In this document: in pieces, positions 47,450 to 56,918 of the stretch
How the letters are laid out: each line of letters starts with the position of its first letter
Numbering within the stretch: the stretch's first letter is position 1
Source of the DNA: Symbiodinium natans
Lineage: Eukaryota > Sar > Dinophyceae > Suessiales > Symbiodiniaceae
Assembly (NCBI GenBank): GCA_905221605.1
Contig: CAJNDS010002089.1
Location: 609,793-673,792, forward strand
DNA length: 64,000 nt
Direction: 5' to 3'
Notes under the pieces: model-generated
What the model was told of the DNA's origin: nothing
Seen by the model: the letters and a program-made list of their open reading frames with translations, nothing else
Database searches by the model: none
Position numbers and translations under genes: made by a program

Positions 47450-47950
47450 GCGCCAGATGCTGACGGCGCCTGTGCAGGCAATGATGAGGCGGGGCTATCA
47501 ACGAGCATCTCCGCGTCATGCTGGCTGACGAGGACTCCGTCAAGGAGCTGGTCTTGCATCTCCACGAGCGCGGGGTGTTGCGCGAGGGCATATAGCGCCG
47601 GCATAAGCGGGTCTCCCTCTTCGCCACTTTCGCACGATGGACGACATGCCCAACGCCGTCCGCGTCCTGCCAGGCATACGCGCTGGGCTCGGAGTAGAAT
47701 TAGCGCGCGTAAGGGAGCAGAGGCTGGAGGGCGGGACGCTCGAAGAGGCTACGCAACATGGCCTGGCCGGCGACATGGTCGAATGCGCCGACCGCGTCTA
47801 CCGACAAGATGGTGGCGCGGGGCGTGGCCTCCGTGGCGGTGCGCAGCAGGCGCGTGACAGCTTCCGGCGGACGTGCTCAGCCCGAACTCAAAAGGGCGGC
47901 AAGCGTCCTGCAGTTGTGGGGCAAACTGCTGGGGCAGGACGCGTCTAACA
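47450..47950 (-). pseudogene. Reverse transcriptase palm half, inverted
   Basis: On the minus strand: VLPQQFAPQLQDACRPFEF, GLSTSAG, then ATILSVDAVGAFDHVAGQAM (palm aspartate block), LLPYAR, YAWQDADG, GDPLMPALYALAQHPAL. It stops just before the catalytic F-x-D-D segment, which is found in + orientation immediately to the right. Confidence 0.85.
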
Positions 47951-47954
47951 AGAA

Positions 47955-49000
47955 ACCCCTTTCGCCTTCCTGGACGATATCTACATCGTCGCGAACCCGG
48001 AGCGTGTCCGCCCCTTCCATCGCTGACCTGACCCGCGACGTCTCGGAGCCCGTCTGGGTTGGTGACTGGTTTCTCCCGCCCTGCTCGGCCACGAGGCCTA
48101 CATCCGCGAGCGACTCCGCCTCAAGCGCGCCGAGCATGACACGCTGCTCAGCCGTATCCCACGGCTTGACAGCTTGCAGGCAGCCTGACTGCTGCTTCAT
48201 TTCTGCGCGGTGCCCGCTAGCTTCCTACTCCGGGCCCTCCCGCCCCACCTCACGGAAGGGTTCGCGCGTGACCACGATGATGCCGTTGCACGTTGCCTTG
48301 CAGAGCTCCTCCAACTCGTGCCGAGCAACTGCCTGGACACAGTCTGCGGACGGCGCGGCTTGCCTGGCGGTGTGGCGGACTCGGCCTGCGTTCTGCATGT
48401 GCAGATCGTGACGCTGCGCACTGGGCTTCCTCGTGTGATACCTTTCCCGTCATCCAGGCTCGGGCACCCGGGGCTGCTGAACGCTTGCTCAGTGCCCTCG
48501 ATGGCAGAATCCCCCGGCCCTCTGCCGCCGCTAACAGCGCGCGGGAGCGCCTTTGCGACCTTGGTCGGCCGCGCCCCCAGCACGAAAGGGAGGGGATGAC
48601 CCTGGCAATGCCTTGCGGGGCTGGCAGCGCGAGGGCCAGAGCATGCGATGAGCACGTCACTCTGCTCGCGCCTTCGCCGTCTCTCCCACCCACGAGGCCG
48701 TGCGTTCCGTGTCTTTCTACTCCGGCGGCTGCGCCTGGACTGCAGCTGCCTGCGCCACGTCGGGGGTCCTCGACGCGCGCGACCGCTCGAAGGAGCGGTC
48801 GCGCGCGTTTGCCGAGAGGGCGGCGCTCGCGTCGTGAGGAATGTGCGTGTTGCGGACAAGAACATTGGGGAACCCCGCCCACGGGCTGACGTCCCGAGCC
48901 TGGCCACTGCGTCGCCGCGGCAGCGAGGCGCAAGAGGCAAGGCACGTGTCCGGAACTGCAGCGGGCACGGCGCTGCCGCCTCGTCGTGATCGGGCTTGAG
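47955..49000 (+). pseudogene. Reverse transcriptase C-terminal half, copy 2
   Basis: Begins with LFAFLDDIYIVANPERV (catalytic F-x-D-D), then RLDSLQAA and LRALPPHLTEGFARDHDDAVARC, then a WRCGGLGLRSACADRDAAHW block, RVFLLRRLRL, a partly lost zinc motif, GAVARVCREGGARV (start of the endonuclease-like domain) and finally CRLVVIGLEV, where it breaks. It contains frameshifts and a palindrome at 48773-48808 where conserved sequence is missing. Confidence 0.85.
48773..48808. repeat. 16-bp perfect palindrome with 4-bp loop
   Basis: ACGCGCGCGACCGCTC, loop GAAG, then the exact reverse complement. It falls inside reverse transcriptase copy 2 where the conserved zinc-finger segment should be, which suggests a fold-back event during copying or repair. 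Confidence 0.95.
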
Positions 49001-49019
49001 GTGGCGTAGAGCAGCTCCG

Positions 49020-49590
49020 GTTCCCCCATGGTTGGCGTGTTGCTGCGGCTGGACGGCGTCGAAGTCGAAGCAGTAGAGGTGGATGGCCACGTTGTCCTTG
49101 CTCTGCAAGCGGTGCGTGAATTGGGGCTCGAGCTCATCCACCCTTCGCCAGCACCCCCAAGCCCGCGGTCCAGCAGCCCCTCGCGTGCGCGGACCGAGGC
49201 ATCCCGCTCCCGCAGCCACTGCTCCCGCAGCCACCTCTCCCGCGCCAGCCCTGTGAGTGCCAGCAACTCCCCGCACAGAACGCCGAGGCGGCGACTTCCA
49301 ACCCCTCCACCCGCGCGCCCACGCCTCGAGCCCGCCCGCCGCCGGCGTCGCCCTCCGCACCGCGGGTGCCGCGGCGGGCAAAACCAGTCCCGCCTCTCCG
49401 CCCTCAGTGCGCCGGCCCCGTCCACCTCCTCCCTTTTTGCTAGGCGCCCAGGTGCAGCGGCTTCCCCGTTTGGGGCTGCCACGGCCTCTCCGTTCCAGCC
49501 TGTCGGGCAGCAACACTGTCCGTTTCCTTTTCTGACGCAGCCGCTGCCTCAGAGGCTTTTGCAGTGGTGGCGCGGCCCTTCCCACCTAGC
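49020..49590 (-). other. Probable retroelement ORF fragment, minus strand
   Basis: On the minus strand several frames read leucine/arginine-rich helical sequence (ELLALTGLARERWLREQWL) and then NVAIHLYCFDFDAVQPQ. This looks like the coiled linker upstream of the reverse transcriptase domain. The 462-codon minus frame from 49585 to 48197 passes through it but is mostly an antisense shadow of copy 2. Confidence 0.4.
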
Positions 49591-49599
49591 CTGCCTAGG

Positions 49600-50088
49600 T
49601 CCTGACTGCCGGCGCCGCGGGCTGATGTCGAGCCGGGGCGCTCTGTCACCGCAGCAGCGCGGCGCAAGCGACACGGCACGTACCCCGAGCTCTTCCGCGC
49701 CTGGTCGTCATTGGCCTGGAAGTGGGTGGGCGCTTTGGCATTAAAGCAGCCACCTTCCTGCGCCTCCTGGCCCGCCACCGAGCCGCCACCATCCCAGCGC
49801 ACCTCCGACCAGCGGCTCAGGCCGCCTGGGTTGCGCGATGGGCGGCGCTCCTGGCCGTTGCGGCCCAGCGCGCGTTCGCATCTTCCTTGCTCGAGCTGCC
49901 CTTGCGGGCGAGAGCAACGGCGATGATGCCGTGCCTGAGCTGCACGAATCTGCACGAGGTCCTGGCCGATGGCCGCTGGGATCGCCCCCCGCCCGCCAGC
50001 CGCGTGCCGCCCCGGCGGTGAGGCCCCTCCCTCCCCGCGCCCCCGCGAAGACACGCTGCGGAAAAAGGCGCGAGAAAAAAAAAAAAGG
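49600..50088 (+). pseudogene. Retroelement 3' end with A-rich tail, copy 3
   Basis: Reads TYPELFRA, LVVIGLEVGGRFGIKAATF, HRAATIPAHLRPAAQAAW, AQRAFASSLLELPL, the conserved C-terminal block of this family, then a stop and a short 3' untranslated part ending GGAAAAAGGCGCGAGA followed by 12 A. Only the last few hundred bases of the element are present. An antisense spliced-leader match follows four bases after the A run. Confidence 0.8.
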
Positions 50089-50090
50089 TT

Positions 50091-50106
50091 CTTGAGCCAA
50101 AATGGC
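50091..50106 (-). other. Spliced-leader relict (16 nt, minus strand)
   Basis: The + strand CTTGAGCCAAAATGGC is the exact complement of the last 16 bases of the dinoflagellate spliced leader (…GCCATTTTGGCTCAAG). The next base toward the leader 5' end already differs. It is not followed by a GT donor, so it is not a spliced-leader RNA gene; it looks like a copied leader or a target remnant. Confidence 0.65.
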
Positions 50107-50379
50107 CTCGTCCTCGCTGACTCTGCTGAGTCGCCGCCGCTCGCCTCTCGCTTGGGGTGAGCCCGGGTCGGTGGTTACAGTAGACTGGGTTCGGTAGGGC
50201 TCGGAGGTCTGCTGCGCTGGGACCGCGTTCGGATGCTTGCAACAAGGGAGCGCGGAAAAAAAAAATTATCATTGGCCATGTGCAATTTTATAGTTACTGT
50301 GAAGGTCCGAACCCCGAACCCTGAACCAACGGCCTTTTTCAGGGCCGCCAGTTTCACCACGTTGTGCACCTCCGGGTCG

Positions 50380-51960
50380 CCTGCTTTCTAACGGCCTTGC
50401 CTGAAAAGGCAGGTGGAGGAACGAAAGGGGAACAAGGCGATCCACTGATGCCGGGGCTATACGCGCTCGGCCAACATGCGGCCCTTCTCCACCTCCACTT
50501 TCAGTTGCGGCCAGATGAACGCCTCTATGCTTTTCTGGATGACGTCTACGTCACGTCCACGCCGGAGAGGACCCTCCCCGCCCTGCGGTCAGCGCAAGAG
50601 GCTCTGTCCCAACACGCCAACGTCCAAGTCCACCTCGGGCAAGACGCGGGCGTGGAACGCCGCTGGCGAGGAGCCTCCGGGCCTGGTCGCGGCCCTGTCC
50701 CACCGTGAGGGAGATCCACCCTGTTGGACAGGGAGTTGGGCCTTGCCGCCTCAGGAACAAGGGCTGGTGGTGCTGGGGGCTCCTATTGGAAGCCGCGAGT
50801 ACGTTGCGCGCATCCTGCAGGAGAAGCGAGGACAGCAGGACCTCCTTCTCGCGCGGTTGCCGGCCGTCCAAGACCTCCAGAGCGCGTGGCTTTTGCTACT
50901 GCTCTGCGCGGCGCCCCGGTGTAACTACCTGCTGCGCACGGTGCCGCGGAGCGCAACAGCGTCGTACGCGGCGTCGCACGACGAAGCGATACTGCGTTGC
51001 CTGGCGACCTTGCTCCCCCCTGGCCATTCCTGGCCCCTCTCCCCTCCCCTGGCCCTGGCCCTGGCCCCCTAACCTCCCCGACACCCGCGCTTGGCGCCCT
51101 GGCCCCTCCCTGACCCTGGCCGCCGACCCTGGCCGCCCCCTCTGGCCGTACCGCTGGACCTCCCACCTGAGAGCGAGCGGCGAGCCCACTTGCCACTGCG
51201 CATGGGTGATCCCGAGCTGCCAGGACTTCGTGGGGAGTTCCGCATCTTCCTGCTTCGGCGGTTGCGACTGGCGTTGCCGCTCGCCCCACACCGATGCCGC
51301 TGCGGTGGAACCCTCGATGAGCTCGGGGACCACCGTTCCGCCTGCGCACAGGTTGGGGTGCTCGCGCATCGAGCTGGGCCACTGGAGCGGGCTGTTGCTC
51401 GCATCTGCCGTGAGGCCGGCGCGCGGGTGGCCACCAGCGTCGCTCTGCGGGACCTCAACCTTGATGTGCCGGCGACGGACGGCCGGAGGATCGAGGTGGT
51501 GGCCAACGGCCTGCCACAAAGGCAGGGGGCGCAGATCGCGGTTGATACTACCTTGGTCTGCCCCGTCCGACGCGACGGGCAGGCGCGACCGGGCGCGGAT
51601 GTGCGGCCGGGCCTGGCTTTGGAGCAGGCGCACGTACCCTGAGCTCCAGCCGGGCGGACGGGGCCGTTGCCGCCTCGTCGTGTTCGGCCTTGAGGTCGGG
51701 GGCCGCTTCAGCGGGACGCTGGCGTTCATTCGCCGCCTCACACGGATCCGCAGCCGCACGCGGGCCTCCTGGGCTCAAATTGCCGCGGCGCGGGCACCGA
51801 CACGGCGGTGGACTGCCCTTGCAGCGCTCGCAGCCATGCGGGCCCACGCGCAGTCCCTGCTGGAGCTGCCGGTCTGTCCGCGAGACGCCGGTGATGGCGC
51901 AGAGATCCCCTTGGGGGACTTGCTAGCTGAGCGGCCGTGAAGGACCGAGAACTCTCACGT
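50380..51960 (+). pseudogene. 5'-truncated non-LTR element, copy 4
   Basis: Starts inside the palm (KGEQGDPLMPGLYALGQHAA), then LYAFLDDVYVTSTPERT (catalytic F-x-D-D), KTRAWNAAGEEPPG, LVVLGAPIGSREYV, DLQSAWLLLLLCAAPRCNYL. A deletion with CCCTGG repeats near 51040-51080 follows. Then come a CRCG ... GDHRSAC zinc motif, AVARICREAGARV, DGRRIEVVANGLPQ and QIAVDTTLVCPV (restriction-like endonuclease style), YPEL, CRLVVFGLEVGGRF, QSLLELPV and a stop. The tail ends AAAAAAGAGGCGAGAAAAAAAA. The three + frames are used in turn because of frameshifts. The 5' truncation is usual for target-primed insertion. Confidence 0.85.
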
Positions 51961-52903
51961 GCAGGTGAAAAAAGAGGCGAGAAAAAAAACAAAAACATTT
52001 CGTTTGCAAGTGGCAAACGAAACCATCCCAAGCATCTGCAAACGATGCAGACGACACTGCAGCTGTCCGGCTCAGGTTCGTTCGGGGCGTCGCGGCAGCT
52101 ATACTACGAATAGTTAGAGGTGAATTTTGTGAAGGCCATTTTCGTGATATTTTTACACAAGCTGCGTTGTGTTGTAAAAAGAAGTATCGCCGTTGTTTGA
52201 GCTGGGAGCCATGGCCTTGACAAGCGCCCGTCTCCAAAGCAGAAGGCTGCTTCCGAACCTATTGTGCCGGGACCTCAGTGCTCAAGCATCCTAATATGTC
52301 CGAGTGAAAGAAGGGCAACCGGCAAAAAACAAATGTGGTGAACGTCGAGGCAAAGCTACTTCTAGTTCAGGGTTTCCGTCCACGTTTGCGATTAATCAGA
52401 AAAAGGTCGTGAAGTAGCCAAGATCAAGAAAAGACCAATGAACGCGGCCCGCTCGGGCCGGAAGCGTGCAGAAGCTCTGTGTTGATGGTGAAAGGAGGCT
52501 CATGATGGCCCATGTTGTTGGAGCTGCCTGAGCTGCCTTGCAAGGCCGGAAGACTTTGCGAGCTGTTGGGGCATCTTCCACGACTTCACCTGTCGCTCCG
52601 ACAAAGCCCGAGGGCTGCGGCTTTGGCGCATGGAATCGTTGTGTGTCTTTTGGTGCATTGTCGCATCAACCAGCCATTTGCAAAGAGACGGAGCCCCCCT
52701 AGGCTCGTAGGTGTAACCGAACCAGAAAGCTTTTGCGAGCGCGACTTCGCTCACACTTAGTGCGTTGCCAAGGGCAGTTGCGAGCTCACCTGGTCAATTC
52801 TGTGCTGGCCTAAGAGTACCGCGCAGCTGCACAGCTAGGGTCTTGGAAGTCTACGTTTTCGGTAACGATGGGCAGTTTTTCTAAGCACTGCCCTCGACCC
52901 CAG
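51961..52903. other. Element tail and spacer
   Basis: The A-rich 3' end of copy 4 is followed by ordinary spacer with no supported exon. Early TMEM65 exons (targeting sequence) probably lie upstream of 52904 but were not identified; a frame at 52512-52760 is a weak candidate. Confidence 0.4.
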
Positions 52904-54583
52904 ACCCAACTAAGTTCTGAGGCCGTTCCGATGGTGGCCTTTGGCTTCATGGACAATACAGTGCACATCTCAGTGGGCTCGAAAACCCCCAAGCATCACC
53001 AGACTATCACAAGCCATCCTTAGGTCATGTTGCATGCGGGCAACGCTATTGATGCGACACTCGGTGTGACATTCGGGCTCAGCACGCTGGCTGCAGCGGC
53101 GTGTGGGCAGTTTCTCGGCTTGCATTGGTGGGCTGGAGTTCTTCCTTTTGTGTGTGTGTAGCAACGTCGTGCCCCTGCGTGGTTACCTTGCGGTTTTAAG
53201 TTGTCAGCACCCTAGAGCAACTTGAGCCAAGGGTATGCTCAGACATGGCGGGCGCGACATGGCCGCAGCAAAAGGGGCACTTTTTGTTTTGTCTAAAGAG
53301 TTTCTTTTAGAGTCATGTTTGCAACTTGTGCTGTTGCCCAGTCTGGTAGCCAGAGTCTCTCCAGAGGGGAGTGGTGAACGAGCTAACGTGTGGAGCGACG
53401 AAAAACAAGGTTGCAATAAGTGATGATCTTGAGATCTCGATTTGGCCGGCTTCTACTGAACTGCCAACCCTGTCAACTTCGTAAGCGTTCCGAAGCCCAA
53501 AGCTCCCCTCAACCTGTTCTTAAAGCTCTCCCCCCAAAGCCCAAGAAGCCTTCCCCCCCCTTGTTGTTTGGGCCCCCCACTTCGCCCCAGAAAGCCTTCT
53601 AAACGCCAGCGAGGTGACCTTCGGCGGAGTCATCGAGGCTTTGGCCGCGAAGGTGGGACTCCCGGCGGCGCACTTGACCGAGGCCCCGTTTGAGGGAGGG
53701 CACTTAAAGGGGACGCTCGCTTCCTCGACGGCAGCATCAGCGAGCGTGAGTGCTTGCCGAAAAGGCTCAAACAGTTTGAAGCATGGTTATAATGGCGAAA
53801 CACACACATCTCAAAGCCATCGCATCCTGCATCCCTTCTCCTTTGGCCTGCTTTTGCAAGTCGGGCTCGTGCTCAGATGTGCTCAGGAGCAGTTGAGCAG
53901 CGGAACAGTGAAGAGGGTGGCCGAGCTGCAGGAGTTGACGGGTTGAGGTTTTTATGTCTAACCTGCTTTGGGGCAGCTGGCGGGAGCTGTCACGACTCAA
54001 CCGGCTCAGGGGAACAGAACAGGTTCTAGTAACTCTAGTATGTTCTAGTGACCCTGGTTCGACGGGCGTTTTCTCGGAGAGGGATCTTGAGCCCTGGGCC
54101 AGATCCGATGTTGAAGTACCAGCTAGGCCGCCGTTGTAGGGTTGCAGCAAGTTGATTTAACATCTGCAGACTGATTTGCAGCGTTTTTTTTTCAATGCAG
54201 GACGTACTGAAAACGCTACACTCTACGCCGACCTGCTCAATGCCTCACATGCTGTAATTCAGAACACAGACGTAACTTTCATAACAGCTGCAACCGTTAA
54301 AGCCGTTAAAGCCCAAATGCTTTAGTTGCTAAAGCAGCACCCCGTCGGGGCCCCGAACCCCCCTGACCCCAAACGAAGAAAGCACCATGAACACCCTACG
54401 CAAAATATTCAAACTTACGACGGCATCAACTCTATGAAACGTGCGAAGACGTGCGAAGAAAAGAGACCTCCTGAGGTTGGCTTGCTGGGAAGCCTCCTGG
54501 GCGTGCCTGGGGGCCCAGACTGTAAGAGGGACCCCTTGTGTTTGCTGTGCGATCTTGGGGCATTTTGGGGTTTAATCGGCTAG
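52904..54583 (+). CDS. TMEM65-like membrane protein
   Basis: Exons 52904-52972, 53024-53117, 53591-53682, 53887-53931 and 54476-54583 join in phase (donors GT, GC, GC, GA). Motifs match the TMEM65 family: AVPMVAFGFMDNTVHIS (family: iPmvgFGfmDN..mi.aG), then GNAIDATLGVTFGLSTLAAA (family: ID.tlGv..GistmaAAalGN), NASEVTFGGVIEALAAKVG (family: N..SDv.Gv..g..ve), PAAHLTE, EQLSSGTVKRVAELQ and GLLGSLLGVPGG (family: iGv.iGCllGm.Pl). Human TMEM65 is a mitochondrial inner-membrane protein linked to sodium-calcium exchange; bacteria have homologues. The 5' end is incomplete. The last exon is the least certain: the family's final PL motif is not clear and the frame simply runs to a stop. Confidence 0.8.
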
Positions 54584-55725
54584 GCTTCAGATGATCCAGA
54601 TGTGTCTGGCGAGTTTCACACCTAGGTGAACCTGTAACGAGGTGGTTGTAAAGAGCTTGTTGGTGACGTGTGCCAACCAAACACACACGAAGAAGGGAGC
54701 TTCCAAAAATGCAAAACTCAGACTCCGAGGTTCAGTGGTTGCTCACTGGGCCTGCTCAATCTGTTCATTATCGCACCGGGCTCGGTTTGAGCGAGGCACA
54801 TGCCGTTTGTGTTTGCAGCTTCTCAGAAATTCAGAGACAGTATGTTCAAGTGGAACACCCCTAAACTGACAAAACCTACTACTATGCCTCAACTCCAAAG
54901 CCCTGTACAGGGGCATCGCTTTACCTGATCCGGCGCCTCGCCAGATGAGAAAGAGATGAGCACAAGACAGCACAACACCTCCCCTCAGCGCCCAACACCG
55001 ACAAGCGAGGCCCCCCCACCCCCCCCGTGAAATATCACGTAAAGGACACGGACCGCACGCGGGAGCTGAAGCTGGCGGCTGAGAGCGAGGCCTGCGGGCC
55101 CGGGGCCCCGGCCGATGGGGTCTTTGAGGGTTTCAAGGATTGAAGGCTTACAATGTTGAGGAAGTTGAGGAGTTTGTAAAGTGTTCAGGGATGTTCAGGG
55201 TGTAGAGGGCGCCTGGGTTTTTTCGGGCTCTGGATGGATTTCCGTTGATTTCTTCTGCCAGCTTGTTTTCTTTTGTTCGGTAAGCTTGTTTAGATTCTGG
55301 GAGCTGCTGGAGTTTTTTTATCTGGCCGGCCCACAACACCAGGCTTGTAACAGGCCCCCGGGCGCTCATGGCGCGACAAGGGGTTTGTAACATTTTGTAG
55401 CAAACATCGGTTCCTGCGACAAGGCTTGCGCGACAAGGCTTGCGACAAGTGGCGCCTGCCAGAATGCCATGCGACAAAGGCTTGAAACAAAGCTGGCACC
55501 AAAGGGGTTTGTAACAAGGTGGGGGCCGACCCCCCGGGACAAGGGGGGTATTGGGCCAAGAATTTGAGAACATGGAGCTAGACTGGCACGTGCTTCGCCC
55601 TGCAGCTCAAGACCCAGCCCTGTACAAGCTTGCCAGAGTCATGAGCCCTTCCCGTCGCCACCCTCAGGTTCAGTGTCGAGATCAGCAATGCTACTGGCTT
55701 AGTTGTTGTTTTTTTTTTTTTTGTG

Positions 55726-55773
<48 letters not shown>

Positions 55774-55954
55774 TGTTGTTTCTGTACAGGGGCCCCTGAG
55801 TCAGCACTTGCTGGAACCCGGTCGTCCGAAAGAAGGAAACTAGGTGAACCATTAGTGTGGGAAAGCAGTAACAGAGTGAGCGTTTGTCTTCCTCTATTGT
55901 CTGAGTCTGCCCTAGCCAGGTATCCAAAGGCAACCGGACTCTAGCCATCACAAG
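54584..55954. other. Spacer, nothing firm
   Basis: No recognised gene. The T/GT composite repeat lies inside. Short protein-like frames exist near 55571-55668 but have no partner. Confidence 0.4.
55708..55776. repeat. Composite T-run / GT-run microsatellite
   Basis: A run of T, about nine GT units, a second run of about 21 T and a second GT run: the same two-part block twice in succession, so a duplication of a T-GT module. Confidence 0.9.
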
Positions 55955-56019
55955 GCCGTGCGACCTGGGTGCACTGCCATCACCGTCGAAGGCCCGCAGG
56001 ATGTCAAAGGCCTGGTCAT
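55955..56019 (+). CDS. Candidate exon, unknown
   Basis: A 65-base segment between a CACAAG acceptor (AG/G) and a consensus GTGAGT donor, reading GCTAITVEGPQDVKGLV. It could be an early exon of the gene at 56919, but its phase (ends at position 2) was not linked. The 143-codon minus frame over the same place is less likely. Confidence 0.35.
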
Positions 56020-56918
56020 GTGAGTCACACTTTCGACCTCAGCCTCAGACCAGAGAACGTTAGACGTAGTTCGACAACCGCTGCAACTGCAAGTATGATT
56101 GATAGCCCGCAATTTGACGAAACTGTTGCAATCGAATGCTGTCAGAGAACCATCGCCCGAAGCAGCTGTGATGGAGTGAGGCGTCATCGCATCCGTGACG
56201 AATGCCATTGCGTCGGAAGGTATCATGATCAGGCGAGGTGCGGAGAACTTGGCCACAAGCAAAACCCAGACTCTTCGGAGACATTGCTGCTTAATATGCC
56301 CGATGCACCACACAAGCCTTACTCTGCCACGCCCAATTTCAGCTCCTGCCGCCCTGTGTCCAGGGACATGTCTGGGCACCGGGACTCAGAAGCCGAAGGT
56401 GTCCCGAGAGCGACTCAAGGGTTCAATGCTTGTTGGTGAGGGAGGGCTGGGGGTGTGGCAGAGGTTGTTGGGGTTTGTAAGGTGTTGAAGGGTCGTGCCC
56501 CCCATTTTCTTTTGCGATGGTGTCCATCTCAGATTCTTGACCCCAGCGTGTAGTAGGTCTATGTGGGACCTCGAGGGCAACGGGCGGAATCCCAACAGTA
56601 TGTTTGTTTTTCACCTTGCCACCTCCTGATGAGGGTCTTCTTCGGCGATGTTTCTTGTTCCTTAGCGGGCAGCACCAGGGCATCGCTTGCCAGCGTCGGA
56701 GATCCGGAGGGTCTGGTAGCGTGTGGCCGTGGGTTGTTGAAGAGAGACCCAGTCCCGAGCACCAAGCCAAGACCGAAGCTTGCATTCTGGTTGGTCTTCC
56801 GAAGGGGTGAGGGCCTCCTGCTGGAGAATGTCACACATATGGCTTCACTAGTAGATGACAGATGGCACCATGGCCATGCTCGGAGGGCCTGCGTTTTCGG
56901 AGCAGTTTTTTTTTGCAG

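Noticed and set aside
48197-49585. 462-codon minus-strand ORF
   Set aside because: It is antisense to a recognisable reverse transcriptase on the + strand in GC-rich DNA, where stop codons are rare. Its translation is Arg/Ala/Gly-rich without a domain.
50091-50106. Spliced-leader RNA gene
   Set aside because: Only the last 16 bases of the leader are present and no GT donor or intron part follows on the minus strand.
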